From Ignavibacteriales bacterium (GTDB lineage Bacteria; Bacteroidota; Ignavibacteria; Ignavibacteriales; Melioribacteraceae): DNA of 64,000 nucleotides. Positions 36,849 to 46,543 of this stretch are shown here, piece by piece. The stretch is from NCBI GenBank assembly GCA_020635275.1, contig JACKAA010000003.1:1-64000 (forward strand), read 5' to 3'. Below the pieces are notes generated by a model, which did no database searches, had not been told where the DNA came from, and saw only the letters and a list, made by a program, of their open reading frames with translations. The translations under genes and the position numbers were made by a program. The number at the start of each line of letters is the position of its first letter. Positions within the stretch are counted from its first letter, which is position 1.

Positions 36849-37915
36849 ACGGCAGCTCCTACAAATTTTTCTTCAAGCACTTTTAATATTTCTTCAGGAT
36901 CAGGGACAACACCACCCATTCTTCCATAAAATTCAACTGGCACTTTTCCATTAACCGCCAGTCTTACATCTTCAACCATTTGGCCTGCATTCATTTCAAC
37001 ATCAAGAATTCCTTGAACCTTATTTGCATATTTGTTAATAACATCATAGGGAAATGGGAATAATGAAATTGGTCTTAACACACCGACTTTTATTCCTTTT
37101 TCTCTTGCCAACTGAGCAGATTTTGTACATATTCTTGCAACTAAACCGTACGCTGTAATAATAATATCCGCATCTTCGCAATTTATTGATTCGTATCTAA
37201 TCTCGTTTTTTTCAATTTCTTTATACTTTTTTTGTAAGGCAATATTTACTTCTTCCATTTGCTCAGCTTTTAAATGAAGAGAAGTTATTGCATTTTTTTG
37301 TCTATTCGCACTTTTACCTGTTGTAGCCCAAGCTAATTCTTCAAATTTTCTTTCCTGTTGAGGAAATAATTCTACTTTCTCCATCATCTGACCAAGTGCA
37401 CCATCCGTAAGAATCATAACAGGGTTTCTATATTTGAAAGCAAGTTCAAATCCTTCTTTAACAAAATCAGCCATTTCTTGTACTGTGGCAGGTGCTAAAA
37501 CTATTAATCTATAATCACCATGCCCTCCGCCCTTCACTGTCTGGAAATAATCTCCTTGGCCAGGTTGAATTGTTCCTAGACCTGGTCCACCACGATTTAC
37601 ATTCACCAATAGACAAGGCAATTCAGCACAAGCTATATACGAGATACCCTCTTGCATTAAACTTATACCTGGACTTGATGATGATGTCATAATTTTTTTC
37701 CCAGTGCCGGCAGCTCCATACACCATATTGATTGAAGCGATTTCACTTTCTGCTTGAAGCACTACCATTCCGGTTCTTTGTTCAGCTTCTCGGCTTAAAT
37801 ATTCAAGAACTTCTGATTGAGGTGTGATCGGATAACCAAAATATGCATCGCAACCAGCTCTAATTGCGGCTTCTGCTAATGCTTCATTACCTTTCATTAA
37901 TTTTAATTCTTTCAT
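36845..37915 (-). CDS. 2-oxoacid:ferredoxin oxidoreductase alpha subunit (VorB/KorA-type)
   Basis: 356 aa. The N-terminus KLMKGNEALAEAAIRAGCDAYFGYPITPQSE matches VorB/KorA subunits; SSSSPGISLMQEGISYIACAELPCLL and NRGGPGLGTIQPGQGDYFQ follow. The resemblance is closest to 3-methyl-2-oxobutanoate (branched-chain) and 2-oxoglutarate enzymes; I cannot decide between them. It overlaps its ferredoxin-like partner gene by 4 bases at the start and the beta gene by 4 bases at the end. Confidence 0.93.
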   Translation of the reverse strand: MKELKLMKGNEALAEAAIRAGCDAYFGYPITPQSEVLEYLSREAEQRTGMVVLQAESEIASINMVYGAAGTGKKIMTSSSSPGISLMQEGISYIACAELPCLLVNVNRGGPGLGTIQPGQGDYFQTVKGGGHGDYRLIVLAPATVQEMADFVKEGFELAFKYRNPVMILTDGALGQMMEKVELFPQQERKFEELAWATTGKSANRQKNAITSLHLKAEQMEEVNIALQKKYKEIEKNEIRYESINCEDADIIITAYGLVARICTKSAQLAREKGIKVGVLRPISLFPFPYDVINKYANKVQGILDVEMNAGQMVEDVRLAVNGKVPVEFYGRMGGVVPDPEEILKVLEEKFVGAAV

Positions 37916-38199
37916 TCGTTCACCTCAATATTCATGTCTTGGTTAACATTATCAATTTTTGCGATTTGTTTTTTTCCATCGACAGTTTTTCTATAAACAG
38001 TAATTCCACCTTCGGGACAAACCAAAGCGCAATTAGTACAACCGGTACAATTATCCTGTACTTTTACAATATAGAGATAACCTTTATTGTTTACTTGGCG
38101 GGATCTTTCTAGGCTACCTTGGGAACAAGCTTCAATGCAAAGTTCACAACCTTTGCATTTTTCAATATCAATAATGATATCGCCTTTAACTTTTGCCAT
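37912..38199 (-). CDS. Two-cluster ferredoxin-like delta subunit of the oxidoreductase
   Basis: 95 aa. Two 4Fe-4S motifs, CKGCELCIEACSQG and CTGCTNCALVCPEGG, carry electrons from the TPP site to ferredoxin. The C-terminal acidic tail follows. It is the first gene of the four-gene operon and has a good promoter 32-61 bases upstream. Confidence 0.94.
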   Translation of the reverse strand: MAKVKGDIIIDIEKCKGCELCIEACSQGSLERSRQVNNKGYLYIVKVQDNCTGCTNCALVCPEGGITVYRKTVDGKKQIAKIDNVNQDMNIEVNE

Positions 38200-38231
38200 A
38201 ATATCTCCACTATTTTCTTCTTATGAAATTA

Positions 38232-38260
38232 ATAGTATAAGTTCCATGCCAAAAAGTCAA
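38232..38260 (-). promoter_or_regulatory. Sigma70-type promoter of the oxidoreductase operon
   Basis: Minus strand TTGACT (38260-38255), 17-base spacer, TACTAT (38237-38232). Five of six matches in each box and ideal spacing, just upstream of the delta-subunit gene. Confidence 0.6.
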
Positions 38261-38443
38261 TATTTATTCATAAAAAGTTTGGTTTTAAATTGTTTGTTTA
38301 AGTTATTTAGAAGCATAGTTTTAAATGAGATGACGGGTCGATATTTTGCTTGATTTGATTATGTTACCAATTTTGAGAAATATTGGTCAATTAATGAGAA
38401 TAGATATCTTTTAATATTTTTGGGATTGTAAATACCAAAAAAA
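38261..38443. other. Intergenic stretch with no gene seen
   Basis: Part of the 302-bp gap between the oxidoreductase operon and the T9SS cargo gene. Apart from the promoter and the terminator at its two ends I see only AT-rich sequence, no ORF with a ribosome binding site and no repeat. Confidence 0.5.
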
Positions 38444-38476
38444 AAAAGGCACATGAATTAACTACATGCGCCTTTT
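38444..38476 (-). terminator. Intrinsic terminator after the 719-aa cargo gene
   Basis: Minus strand AAAAGGCGCATG...CATGTGCCTTTT hairpin (one mismatch, 9-nt loop) running into a long T-tract (the complement of a run of 11 A bases at 38437-38447). Confidence 0.85.
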
Positions 38477-38501
38477 AGAGGAGATTTTTAAGTAAAATTT
38501 A

Positions 38502-40661
38502 TTACTTCATTAAAGTCATTTTTCTTATTTCTAAATTTGATCCAGCTTTAATTTTATAGAAATATACGCCTGAAGTCATATTATCTGCATTCCAATTGAA
38601 CTGATGTATTCCACTTTCAAGGTGACCTTTTGTTAATACTTCTACAATTTGACCTATACTATTATAAATTTCTATTTGAACTTCTGTAGCTTCTGGAAGA
38701 TTAAATTTAATTGTTGTACTTGGATTAAATGGATTTGGATAATTGTTTACAACATAAAATTTATCTGGCGACAATTCATCTTCAACATTTGTCAATCCGT
38801 CATTCTTAGTTGGTATTGCATCAACATCCGTTAGTTTTATTAATTCCCAACCGCCTTTTTCACAAAGATTCATTGGATTGGCCATTCCTAAAAAGAGATC
38901 TGTTTCAGAAGCAACCATTGTTCTAATTCCATAACTCGTTTTATTTCCAACTCCGTCCACGGACAATGGTCTTGCTGGTTGATTTGGATAATCAAAAACC
39001 CATAAATCTGCTCCAAAATTAAGTGGAGGAATAAGTTCTGGACTTGGATTTAACATAACTTGTTTATATTGATCTACTAAAGATAAATCAACTTGTGAAA
39101 GATCAATATCGAGATTTGCAAAATATGGGAAGTTTGATAAATCTTGTGGATTATTAAAGAAGTTTGTTGGAAGTGCATCATCTAAATTCATTATAAAATC
39201 CGATGATAAGTCTACATCCAAAATTGACGCTAATCCACCTGCTACTAAAAAACTCCAATCCATAGTGCCAACATAAAGTTTATCATTATATACCTGCATT
39301 GTCCAAGTATAGTTATTCATAAAATTACCAAAGCCTGATAAACCAAATAATGGAGTACTATTTGGCATATTATTTTGCTTAATTGTCCAACCATTTGAAG
39401 GATCATATGCAGGTAATAATTTTTGGCCATAAAGGAGATCAACTTCTTGATTGGTTTCACCAAAATTTTTACCTCTAAAAATACTAATTGCTCTATACGT
39501 TCCAAGTACAGATCCGGCAACATCTAAAGGACCTTCCGGAGGGAAATACTGCATATGCAAACCTGCAGACATCATTGGAACATGCATTGTCCCCCAGAAT
39601 AAATAGCCACCAAAAGAGGCTAATGCACCGCCGCCAGTAGCATTCATTGTAACTAAATCAACTTCATATTCTTCAATTCCCCATACTCGTTCCCAACCGT
39701 CTTTGTCGGAATTAGTTAATCCGCCAACTGCTGGCACAACTGGGCTCATCCAAATTCCTGTCGGTCCACCCCATGTGTTAACAAAAATTCTACCTTCGTG
39801 TTCGACCAATTCAGCAGCATCACCCTTAATATTTCCAACAATTTCAAATTGAAATGGGTTAGTTACATCACCTGTCCATTTTAAAATTCTTCCTTCAACA
39901 CTTTGTGAAAGTAATTCGCCAACTCCCACTCCTAAATATAGCTCATTATTCATAACTAGCCATTTTCTTATATTTCCCGGAACATATCCATCAGCCAAAG
40001 TTTGAATTGGCATGGCGCCAATAAAATTTCCATTTTGAGCATTGTAAGCAAAAAGAATTATACCTTCACCATTAAGAGCTGGTCCACCTAAAAATACAAC
40101 ACCATTATGAGAGCCAGCAGATCTTAGTCCAAGGGTTGCATTTAGCAAAGGTGATTGTAATGGAGTTGGAGTTTTTTCAGTAAGTGTTTTTGAATCAAGA
40201 TCATACATAAAAATTCTTGATGGTCTCCAATCACCTATAATTCCTGGAATTGAAACTGACATAGCATCAAGAAATGGGTTTGAATATTGTGTTTCACCAA
40301 ATTCACATGTCCAGCAATCAGTTTCATGAGCTAAATCCAGGCCTAGGTATCCGCCAACAACTAAACAATGGACATTTGGAGCAGTTCCAAACCATAATTG
40401 ATTACCTACTCTAGTTAGTCCCCAAACATAAGCTTGGTTAACTTTTGGTGTTCCACTAAAGGAAGTTAAATATGGATTATAATTATTATTAGGATTACCA
40501 ATTCCAAAAAAATCTTCATCCGGCAATGCTTTTGCTAATAATTCATAATCAATATTGTTGTCTAAAAGCTGAGCTTGTGAAGTACTTGAAAATAGAAAAA
40601 GTGCAAGAACCATTAAGAAAACAAATTTGAGATTTGCTTTCCTTAAAATTTTAGGATTCAT
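38502..40661 (-). CDS. Secreted beta-rich protein with T9SS sorting domain
   Basis: 719 aa. Signal peptide ending STSQAQ. The body has repeated segments of the kind NQLWFGTAPN, GVVFLGGPAL, NELYLGVGVG, GYLFWGTMHV and DKLYVGTMDW, each a short beta hairpin with a hydrophobic-Gly-Thr core, suggesting a beta-propeller. Two cysteine pairs occur near residue 100-125 (HCLVVGG, DCWTCEF). The last ~75 residues hold NNYPNPFNPSTTIKFNLPE and end RKMTLMK, a type A T9SS signal. AAGGAG precedes the ATG. Monocistronic with its own terminator. Function unknown. Confidence 0.82.
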   Translation of the reverse strand: MNPKILRKANLKFVFLMVLALFLFSSTSQAQLLDNNIDYELLAKALPDEDFFGIGNPNNNYNPYLTSFSGTPKVNQAYVWGLTRVGNQLWFGTAPNVHCLVVGGYLGLDLAHETDCWTCEFGETQYSNPFLDAMSVSIPGIIGDWRPSRIFMYDLDSKTLTEKTPTPLQSPLLNATLGLRSAGSHNGVVFLGGPALNGEGIILFAYNAQNGNFIGAMPIQTLADGYVPGNIRKWLVMNNELYLGVGVGELLSQSVEGRILKWTGDVTNPFQFEIVGNIKGDAAELVEHEGRIFVNTWGGPTGIWMSPVVPAVGGLTNSDKDGWERVWGIEEYEVDLVTMNATGGGALASFGGYLFWGTMHVPMMSAGLHMQYFPPEGPLDVAGSVLGTYRAISIFRGKNFGETNQEVDLLYGQKLLPAYDPSNGWTIKQNNMPNSTPLFGLSGFGNFMNNYTWTMQVYNDKLYVGTMDWSFLVAGGLASILDVDLSSDFIMNLDDALPTNFFNNPQDLSNFPYFANLDIDLSQVDLSLVDQYKQVMLNPSPELIPPLNFGADLWVFDYPNQPARPLSVDGVGNKTSYGIRTMVASETDLFLGMANPMNLCEKGGWELIKLTDVDAIPTKNDGLTNVEDELSPDKFYVVNNYPNPFNPSTTIKFNLPEATEVQIEIYNSIGQIVEVLTKGHLESGIHQFNWNADNMTSGVYFYKIKAGSNLEIRKMTLMK

Positions 40662-40846
40662 AATTACTCCTTATTATTTAAATTTACCTTACATGAGATA
40701 ATGAGGACAACATTTTTAACACGACAATTACATGCATTGGTTCAAATAAGGAGCAAAAGAAAAGTAATCTAGTGAGCTGAATCACTTTCTTAGTGGGAAA
40801 ATGTTAAAATTTGATACTGATGAAAATATAACTTTAAGATAAAATG

Positions 40847-41743
40847 CTAAGCATGTTTTTCAGCATGATAGGAACTTCTTACGAGAGGTCCCGATTCAAC
40901 AGCCAAAAATCCTAAATTCTTACCTTCATTTTTATACTGTGCAAATTCTTCTAAAGTTACATATCTATCGACTGGTAAATGTGTTTTTGTGGGTTGTAAA
41001 TACTGGCCAATTGTCATAATATCACAATTAGAATTTTTTAAGTCCTGCATTAATTCTAAAACTTCTTCTGTTTTTTCGCCAATACCAACCATAATTCCAC
41101 TTTTTGTTTTTAGACCTTTATTTTTAAACCATTTAATCAAATCTAAACTTCTTTGATAATCTGCCTGTGGCCTTACAGCGTGGTATAATCTCTTTACAGT
41201 TTCTAAATTATGATTAAGAATATCAGGAGGATTTTTCATTATAATTTCAAATGCTACTTCAGATCCTTGAAAATCGGGAATCAATATTTCAATAGTACAG
41301 TTTGGAGCTTTTTCTCTGATCAATTCAACTGTTTTAGAAAAAATAGCCGCTCCGCCATCTTTTAATTCATCACGATTAACAGAAGTAATAACCACATGTT
41401 TCAATCCTAAATCCAACACAGATTGAACAACTCTGTTCGGCTCATCCCAATCTAAAAATGTAGGTTTGCCGGTTTTAACATCGCAGAATCCGCAAGTTCT
41501 GGTACAAGTATCACCAAGAATCATATAAGTCGCTGTTCTATTATTCCAGCATTCAGCTAAATTAGGGCATTTTGCTTCTTCGCAAACTGTATTTAATTTT
41601 GATTTGCGCATCATTGATAGAACTTCACGATAATTATCTCCGGATGGCAATCTAACTTTTAGCCAATCCGGTCTTCTGCCCAAATCAATTTTTTCTTGTT
41701 CAACTGAATCTTTATATTCTCTTTGATGCTTATTTAATTTCAT
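40847..41743 (-). CDS. lipA: Lipoyl synthase
   Basis: 298 aa. A radical SAM enzyme that inserts two sulfurs into protein-bound octanoyl groups. Auxiliary-cluster cysteines are Cys54, Cys59 and Cys65 (CEEAKCPNLAEC); the SAM-cluster cysteines are Cys80, Cys84 and Cys87 (CTRTCGFC); the C-terminal RSSY motif is present (VRSSYHAEKHA). All ligands are intact. It is 7 kb from lipB and the lipoyl dehydrogenase complex. A small hairpin with eight T bases lies in its presumed leader. Confidence 0.97.
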   Translation of the reverse strand: MKLNKHQREYKDSVEQEKIDLGRRPDWLKVRLPSGDNYREVLSMMRKSKLNTVCEEAKCPNLAECWNNRTATYMILGDTCTRTCGFCDVKTGKPTFLDWDEPNRVVQSVLDLGLKHVVITSVNRDELKDGGAAIFSKTVELIREKAPNCTIEILIPDFQGSEVAFEIIMKNPPDILNHNLETVKRLYHAVRPQADYQRSLDLIKWFKNKGLKTKSGIMVGIGEKTEEVLELMQDLKNSNCDIMTIGQYLQPTKTHLPVDRYVTLEEFAQYKNEGKNLGFLAVESGPLVRSSYHAEKHA

Positions 41744-41793
41744 TAATTACTAACTTTCATAAAATTTGAAATCTAAAAATAGTAAAAAAAAGA

Positions 41794-41809
41794 GAGCTTT
41801 GTTAAGCTC
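41794..41809 (-). terminator. Possible leader hairpin/terminator upstream of lipA
   Basis: Minus strand GAGCTT-AACA-AAGCTC then TC and eight T bases (41791-41784), 41 bases before the lipA start. Stem is only 6 bp. It could attenuate lipA or block antisense transcription from 41867 onward. Confidence 0.35.
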
Positions 41810-41866
41810 ATTTCTTCGTACAAATTTAGTATATTTACATAATTTTACAATTTAAAGAGTTAGAAT

Positions 41867-42277
41867 ATGTTTTGTCCAAGTTGTAAAAATCCAATGATTG
41901 TACTTGAGTTTGAAGGCGTAGAAACAGATTTCTGCAGCAATTGTGAAGGAATTTGGCTGGATTCTGGTGAACTTGAGCTTTTTCTTGAAGATTCAAAAGA
42001 TAAGGATGATTTACTGAATTCATTTTCAAAAGTTAAAAATTCAAAAGAGAAAAAAAGACGGTGTCCAATTTGTAAAAAGAAAATGGGAAAAACCAGAGTC
42101 AGCGAAGATAAAGATATAGTTCTTGATGAATGTAAAAATGGTCATGGTTTGTGGTTTGATAAAGGTGAAATACTTGAAGTAATAAAAGAAGGTTCTGTAA
42201 ATAAGAGTAATAAAATTATAAATGTTCTTGAAGATATGTATAAAGAAAAAATAGAAGTTAGAAAAACAGAAGATTAG
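41867..42277 (+). CDS. TFIIB-type zinc-ribbon protein
   Basis: 136 aa. Two zinc ribbons: CPSCKNPMIVLEFEGVETDFC with CSNCEGIWLDSGEL, and RCPICKKKMGKTRV with DECKNGHGLWFDKGEIL. The GIWLDSGE / GLWFDKGE pattern after each ribbon is the zf-TFIIB domain signature. The C-terminus is basic and helical. Function of the family is unclear. It is divergent from lipA and precedes lemA by 43 bases, so it may share a transcript with lemA. Confidence 0.88.
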   Translation: MFCPSCKNPMIVLEFEGVETDFCSNCEGIWLDSGELELFLEDSKDKDDLLNSFSKVKNSKEKKRRCPICKKKMGKTRVSEDKDIVLDECKNGHGLWFDKGEILEVIKEGSVNKSNKIINVLEDMYKEKIEVRKTED

Positions 42278-42320
42278 AATATAAGAATACAGAATTTAAA
42301 ATAAATTGATTGGAGGAAAA

Positions 42321-42875
42321 ATGAGTGCTTTTTTAATTTTTGTAATTGTTGTTGCAGTGGTTGCAATGTATGCTGTACAAATTTACAATTCTTTAGTCCG
42401 TTTAAGAAACCAAGTTAAAAATGCTTGGTCTCAAATTGATGTTCAATTAAAAAGAAGACATGATTTAATTCCTAATTTAATTGAAACAGTAAAAGGTTAT
42501 ATGACACATGAACGAGACACACTTGAAAATATAACCAAAGCAAGAAGTGCTGCTGTTGACGCATCTTCAGTTGGAGATAAATCAAAAGCTGAATCTGAAT
42601 TAAGCGGCGCTTTACATAAATTTAATTTAGTTGTTGAAAATTATCCTGACTTAAAAGCAAATCAGAACTTTTTATCATTGCAGGAAGAATTGACTTCAAC
42701 TGAAAATAAAATTTCGTTTGCACGTCAAAGTTATAACGATCAAGTATTATTTTATAATAATAAAATTGAAATGTTCCCTTCCAATATTTTAGCAGGAATG
42801 TTCAATTTTACTAAAGAAGAATTTTTTGAAATTGAAGTTGAAGCTGAAAGAGAAGCTCCAAAAGTAAAGTTTTAA
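42321..42875 (+). CDS. lemA: LemA family protein
   Basis: 184 aa from the ATG at 42321, chosen for GGAGG 5 bases upstream; a TTG at 42306 precedes it without such a site. One N-terminal transmembrane helix is followed by YNSLVRLRNQVKNAWSQIDVQLKRRHDLIPNLIETVKGYM, the family signature, and helical coiled-coil segments. The end FPSNILAGMFNFTKEEFFEIE also is conserved. Probably membrane-anchored with the helical domain outside the cytoplasm. LemA commonly neighbours M48 proteases, as here. Confidence 0.93.
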   Translation: MSAFLIFVIVVAVVAMYAVQIYNSLVRLRNQVKNAWSQIDVQLKRRHDLIPNLIETVKGYMTHERDTLENITKARSAAVDASSVGDKSKAESELSGALHKFNLVVENYPDLKANQNFLSLQEELTSTENKISFARQSYNDQVLFYNNKIEMFPSNILAGMFNFTKEEFFEIEVEAEREAPKVKF

Positions 42876-42889
42876 TTGTATAATTTATT

Positions 42890-42968
42890 GTCATATTGAG
42901 CGAAGCGAAACATCTATTTACTTTTACTAGCATAAATTTATAAGATTCTTCGCAACGCTCTGAATGAC
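42890..42968. repeat. Inverted-repeat element GTCAT...ATGAC
   Basis: Two 26-bp arms, 42890-42915 and 42943-42968, are inverted imperfect copies: GTCATATTGAGCGAAGCGAA at left, and the complement of the right arm GTCATTCAGAGCGTTGCGAA. The 27-base centre is AT-rich. The GTCAT-TGAGCGAAGCGAA core is a repeat I recall as frequent between genes in Bacteroidota and relatives. It lies between lemA and the M48 gene. Confidence 0.75.
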
Positions 42969-43014
42969 TTTTCCCTTTTAATTTTCATTTTTAACTTTTA
43001 ACTATTGACTTATT

Positions 43015-44235
43015 ATGTGGGAATTAATTCAAGCAAATAGAAGAAAATCTATAATCCTATTTTTAGCAATGGGATTAATATTAATTTTGTTAGGTTTTTT
43101 TCTCGGGGAAACATTTCTTGGGCAAGGCGGCGGTCCATTTGGAATTTTTATTGCAGTTATAATTTGGTCCATTCTATCATTAGTAAGTTATTTTGCAGGA
43201 AGTTCTATTATTCTTTCATTAAGCAATGCAAAAGAAGTAACCAAAGACGTTCACCCTCAGCTTTTTAATATTGTAGAGGAAATGTCAATTGCCGCAAATT
43301 TGCCTAAAATACCGAAAATTTATATTGTAAATGAACAAGCACCTAATGCATTTGCAACCGGCCGAAAACCTGAAGATAGCGTTGTTGCAGTAACTGCGGG
43401 TTTACTTAGCCAATTAAATAGAGATGAACTGCAAGGTGTAATAGCTCATGAAATTTCTCATATTATAAATAGAGATATTCTATTTATGACATTTGCCGGA
43501 ATAATGCTCGGTGCAATAGTTATAATTTCTGAAGTCTTTTTACGCGGATATTGGATTGGAGGCGGCTCACTTAATAGATATAAAAATAAATCTTCAGGTG
43601 GCGGCAATGAGCAAATTATAATTATGGTGTTTGCTATGATTTTGGCAATTTCAGCGCCTATTCTTGCTCAATTACTTTATTTTGCAATTTCCAGAAAGCG
43701 TGAATATTTAGCAGATGCCAGTGGAGTAAGATTAACACGTTATCCCGAAGGCCTTGCATCAGCTTTAGAAAAACTATCCCAAAATAGATTCAATCTGAAC
43801 TCAGCAAATAAAGCTACTGCAGGAATGTATATTGTAAATCCAATAAAAAAAACTGGTATGCAAATTTCAGATTTATCCAGCACTCATCCTCCAATTTCAG
43901 AAAGAATAAAAATTTTAAGAGGTATGATGCATGGAGTTGATTTTGCAGATTACCAAACTGTTTATAACAAAATAAAAAATAATTCTGAGAAATTAATTCC
44001 AGATTCCGGACTAAAAAATAAAATTGATATTCCAATTGTGACTCAAATTAAAGATGCTGCAAAATTGACTAAAAAAGAAGAACAAAGAAAACTTGGTGAT
44101 ATTGTTATGAATGTCAATGGGTACAATTTTTTCAATTGTAAATGCGGTGTTACAATAAAAGTTCCTCCAACATTTAAGAGCAAGTCTGTAAAATGCCCAA
44201 GATGCGGCGAAATTAATATAAATTCGGCTAATTAA
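43015..44235 (+). CDS. htpX: M48 family (HtpX-like) zinc metalloprotease with C-terminal zinc ribbon
   Basis: 406 aa, longer than the ~290 aa of HtpX. Two N-terminal transmembrane helices, catalytic HEISH (His145, Glu146, His149), two more helices (about 157-175 and 200-220), and REYLADASGVRLT with the third zinc ligand. STHPPISERIKILRG is the conserved end of the peptidase domain. A linker (about 300-370) leads to a second zinc site, CKCG plus CPRCGEI, near 378-400, which is not part of the usual family. It degrades misfolded membrane proteins in characterised members. It follows lemA after an inverted-repeat element. Confidence 0.88.
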   Translation: MWELIQANRRKSIILFLAMGLILILLGFFLGETFLGQGGGPFGIFIAVIIWSILSLVSYFAGSSIILSLSNAKEVTKDVHPQLFNIVEEMSIAANLPKIPKIYIVNEQAPNAFATGRKPEDSVVAVTAGLLSQLNRDELQGVIAHEISHIINRDILFMTFAGIMLGAIVIISEVFLRGYWIGGGSLNRYKNKSSGGGNEQIIIMVFAMILAISAPILAQLLYFAISRKREYLADASGVRLTRYPEGLASALEKLSQNRFNLNSANKATAGMYIVNPIKKTGMQISDLSSTHPPISERIKILRGMMHGVDFADYQTVYNKIKNNSEKLIPDSGLKNKIDIPIVTQIKDAAKLTKKEEQRKLGDIVMNVNGYNFFNCKCGVTIKVPPTFKSKSVKCPRCGEININSAN

Positions 44236-44278
44236 TTATACTGTCACTCATTTTAATCTAAATGCAGATATATGCCTA

Positions 44279-44306
44279 TTGACAAATTCCAAAAAAAGAT
44301 TATATT
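44279..44306 (+). promoter_or_regulatory. Candidate sigma70 promoter upstream of the small lipoprotein gene
   Basis: TTGACA at 44279-44284, 16-base spacer, TATATT at 44301-44306. Good box matches. It would give a leader of about 150 nt before the ATG at 44462. Confidence 0.5.
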
Positions 44307-44430
44307 AGATAATGAGTTCTTGTTATTCATCGGAAATGCTTAATGAAAAGCATATTGAATAATTCGATCTCCTACTATAACTCACTTTTCATTTTACATT
44401 TCTGACATACAAATAATTGATTATTGTAAG

Positions 44431-44449
44431 AAATTTGTTGAACAAATTT
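44431..44449. promoter_or_regulatory. Perfect 19-base palindrome abutting a ribosome binding site
   Basis: AAATTTGTT-G-AACAAATTT, with GGAGG starting at the next base (44450-44454). It may be an operator or, as RNA, a hairpin that controls access to the ribosome binding site. Confidence 0.5.
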
Positions 44450-44461
44450 GGAGGAATAATC

Positions 44462-44869
44462 ATGTACAAATATATCAGAAGATTATTATTTATAATTATT
44501 TTACTATTTGGTTGTGAAGATGATAGCACAACTGAACCATCAACTGTTACAGGTCATGATCCGGCTTTGGTTGGCAAATGGGTACTTTCCTCAACAAAAA
44601 AGAACGGAGTCACAACAAGTTCCGAGAATTTTTGTAATTGCCCGATTGAGTATCAATTTGAACAAGACGGTACTGGAACTGTATGGAAAGAAGATTATGG
44701 TGTTTACTGCGGATGTAATTCATTTTCATGGAGTACAACAGGTAATCAATTAACTGTTCATGAAAAGAATGAATATCCTTTTGTTTCAACCTATATTGTG
44801 AATAATAACAGTTATACACTTTCTTATGTTGATGAAGGAAATATTGAAATGACTTATACAAAGAATTAG
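44462..44869 (+). CDS. Small lipocalin-like lipoprotein
   Basis: 135 aa from the ATG at 44462 (GGAGG 7 bases upstream). Lipoprotein signal MYKYIRRLLFIIILLFGCED, Cys18 lipidated. The body PALVGKWVLSSTKKNG and the succession of short strands resemble the lipocalin-like domains of small Bacteroidota lipoproteins. Cys-containing motif NFCNCPIEYQF and VYCGCNSFSW may form two disulfides. No partner gene; function unknown. Confidence 0.72.
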   Translation: MYKYIRRLLFIIILLFGCEDDSTTEPSTVTGHDPALVGKWVLSSTKKNGVTTSSENFCNCPIEYQFEQDGTGTVWKEDYGVYCGCNSFSWSTTGNQLTVHEKNEYPFVSTYIVNNNSYTLSYVDEGNIEMTYTKN

Positions 44870-44968
44870 ATTATTACCAACCTAACTCTTTGATTTATTT
44901 TGAAAATCAGCATAACTAAGTAAAAATCTACATTCTTACTTAAATTAAGAAAGGTATATTATTTTAAA

Positions 44969-46519
<1,551 letters not shown>

Positions 46520-46543
46520 AATATCTTTCTCATTAAAATTTTA

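Noticed and set aside
38437..38447. Run of 11 A bases as an assembly or phase-variation signal
   Set aside because: It is the T-tract of the minus-strand terminator that follows the 719-aa gene and lies outside any coding frame.
44916..44948. AAGTAA/TTACTT inverted repeat after the small lipoprotein gene as a terminator
   Set aside because: The stem is only 6 bp of mostly AT and has no T-tract on the side that would matter.
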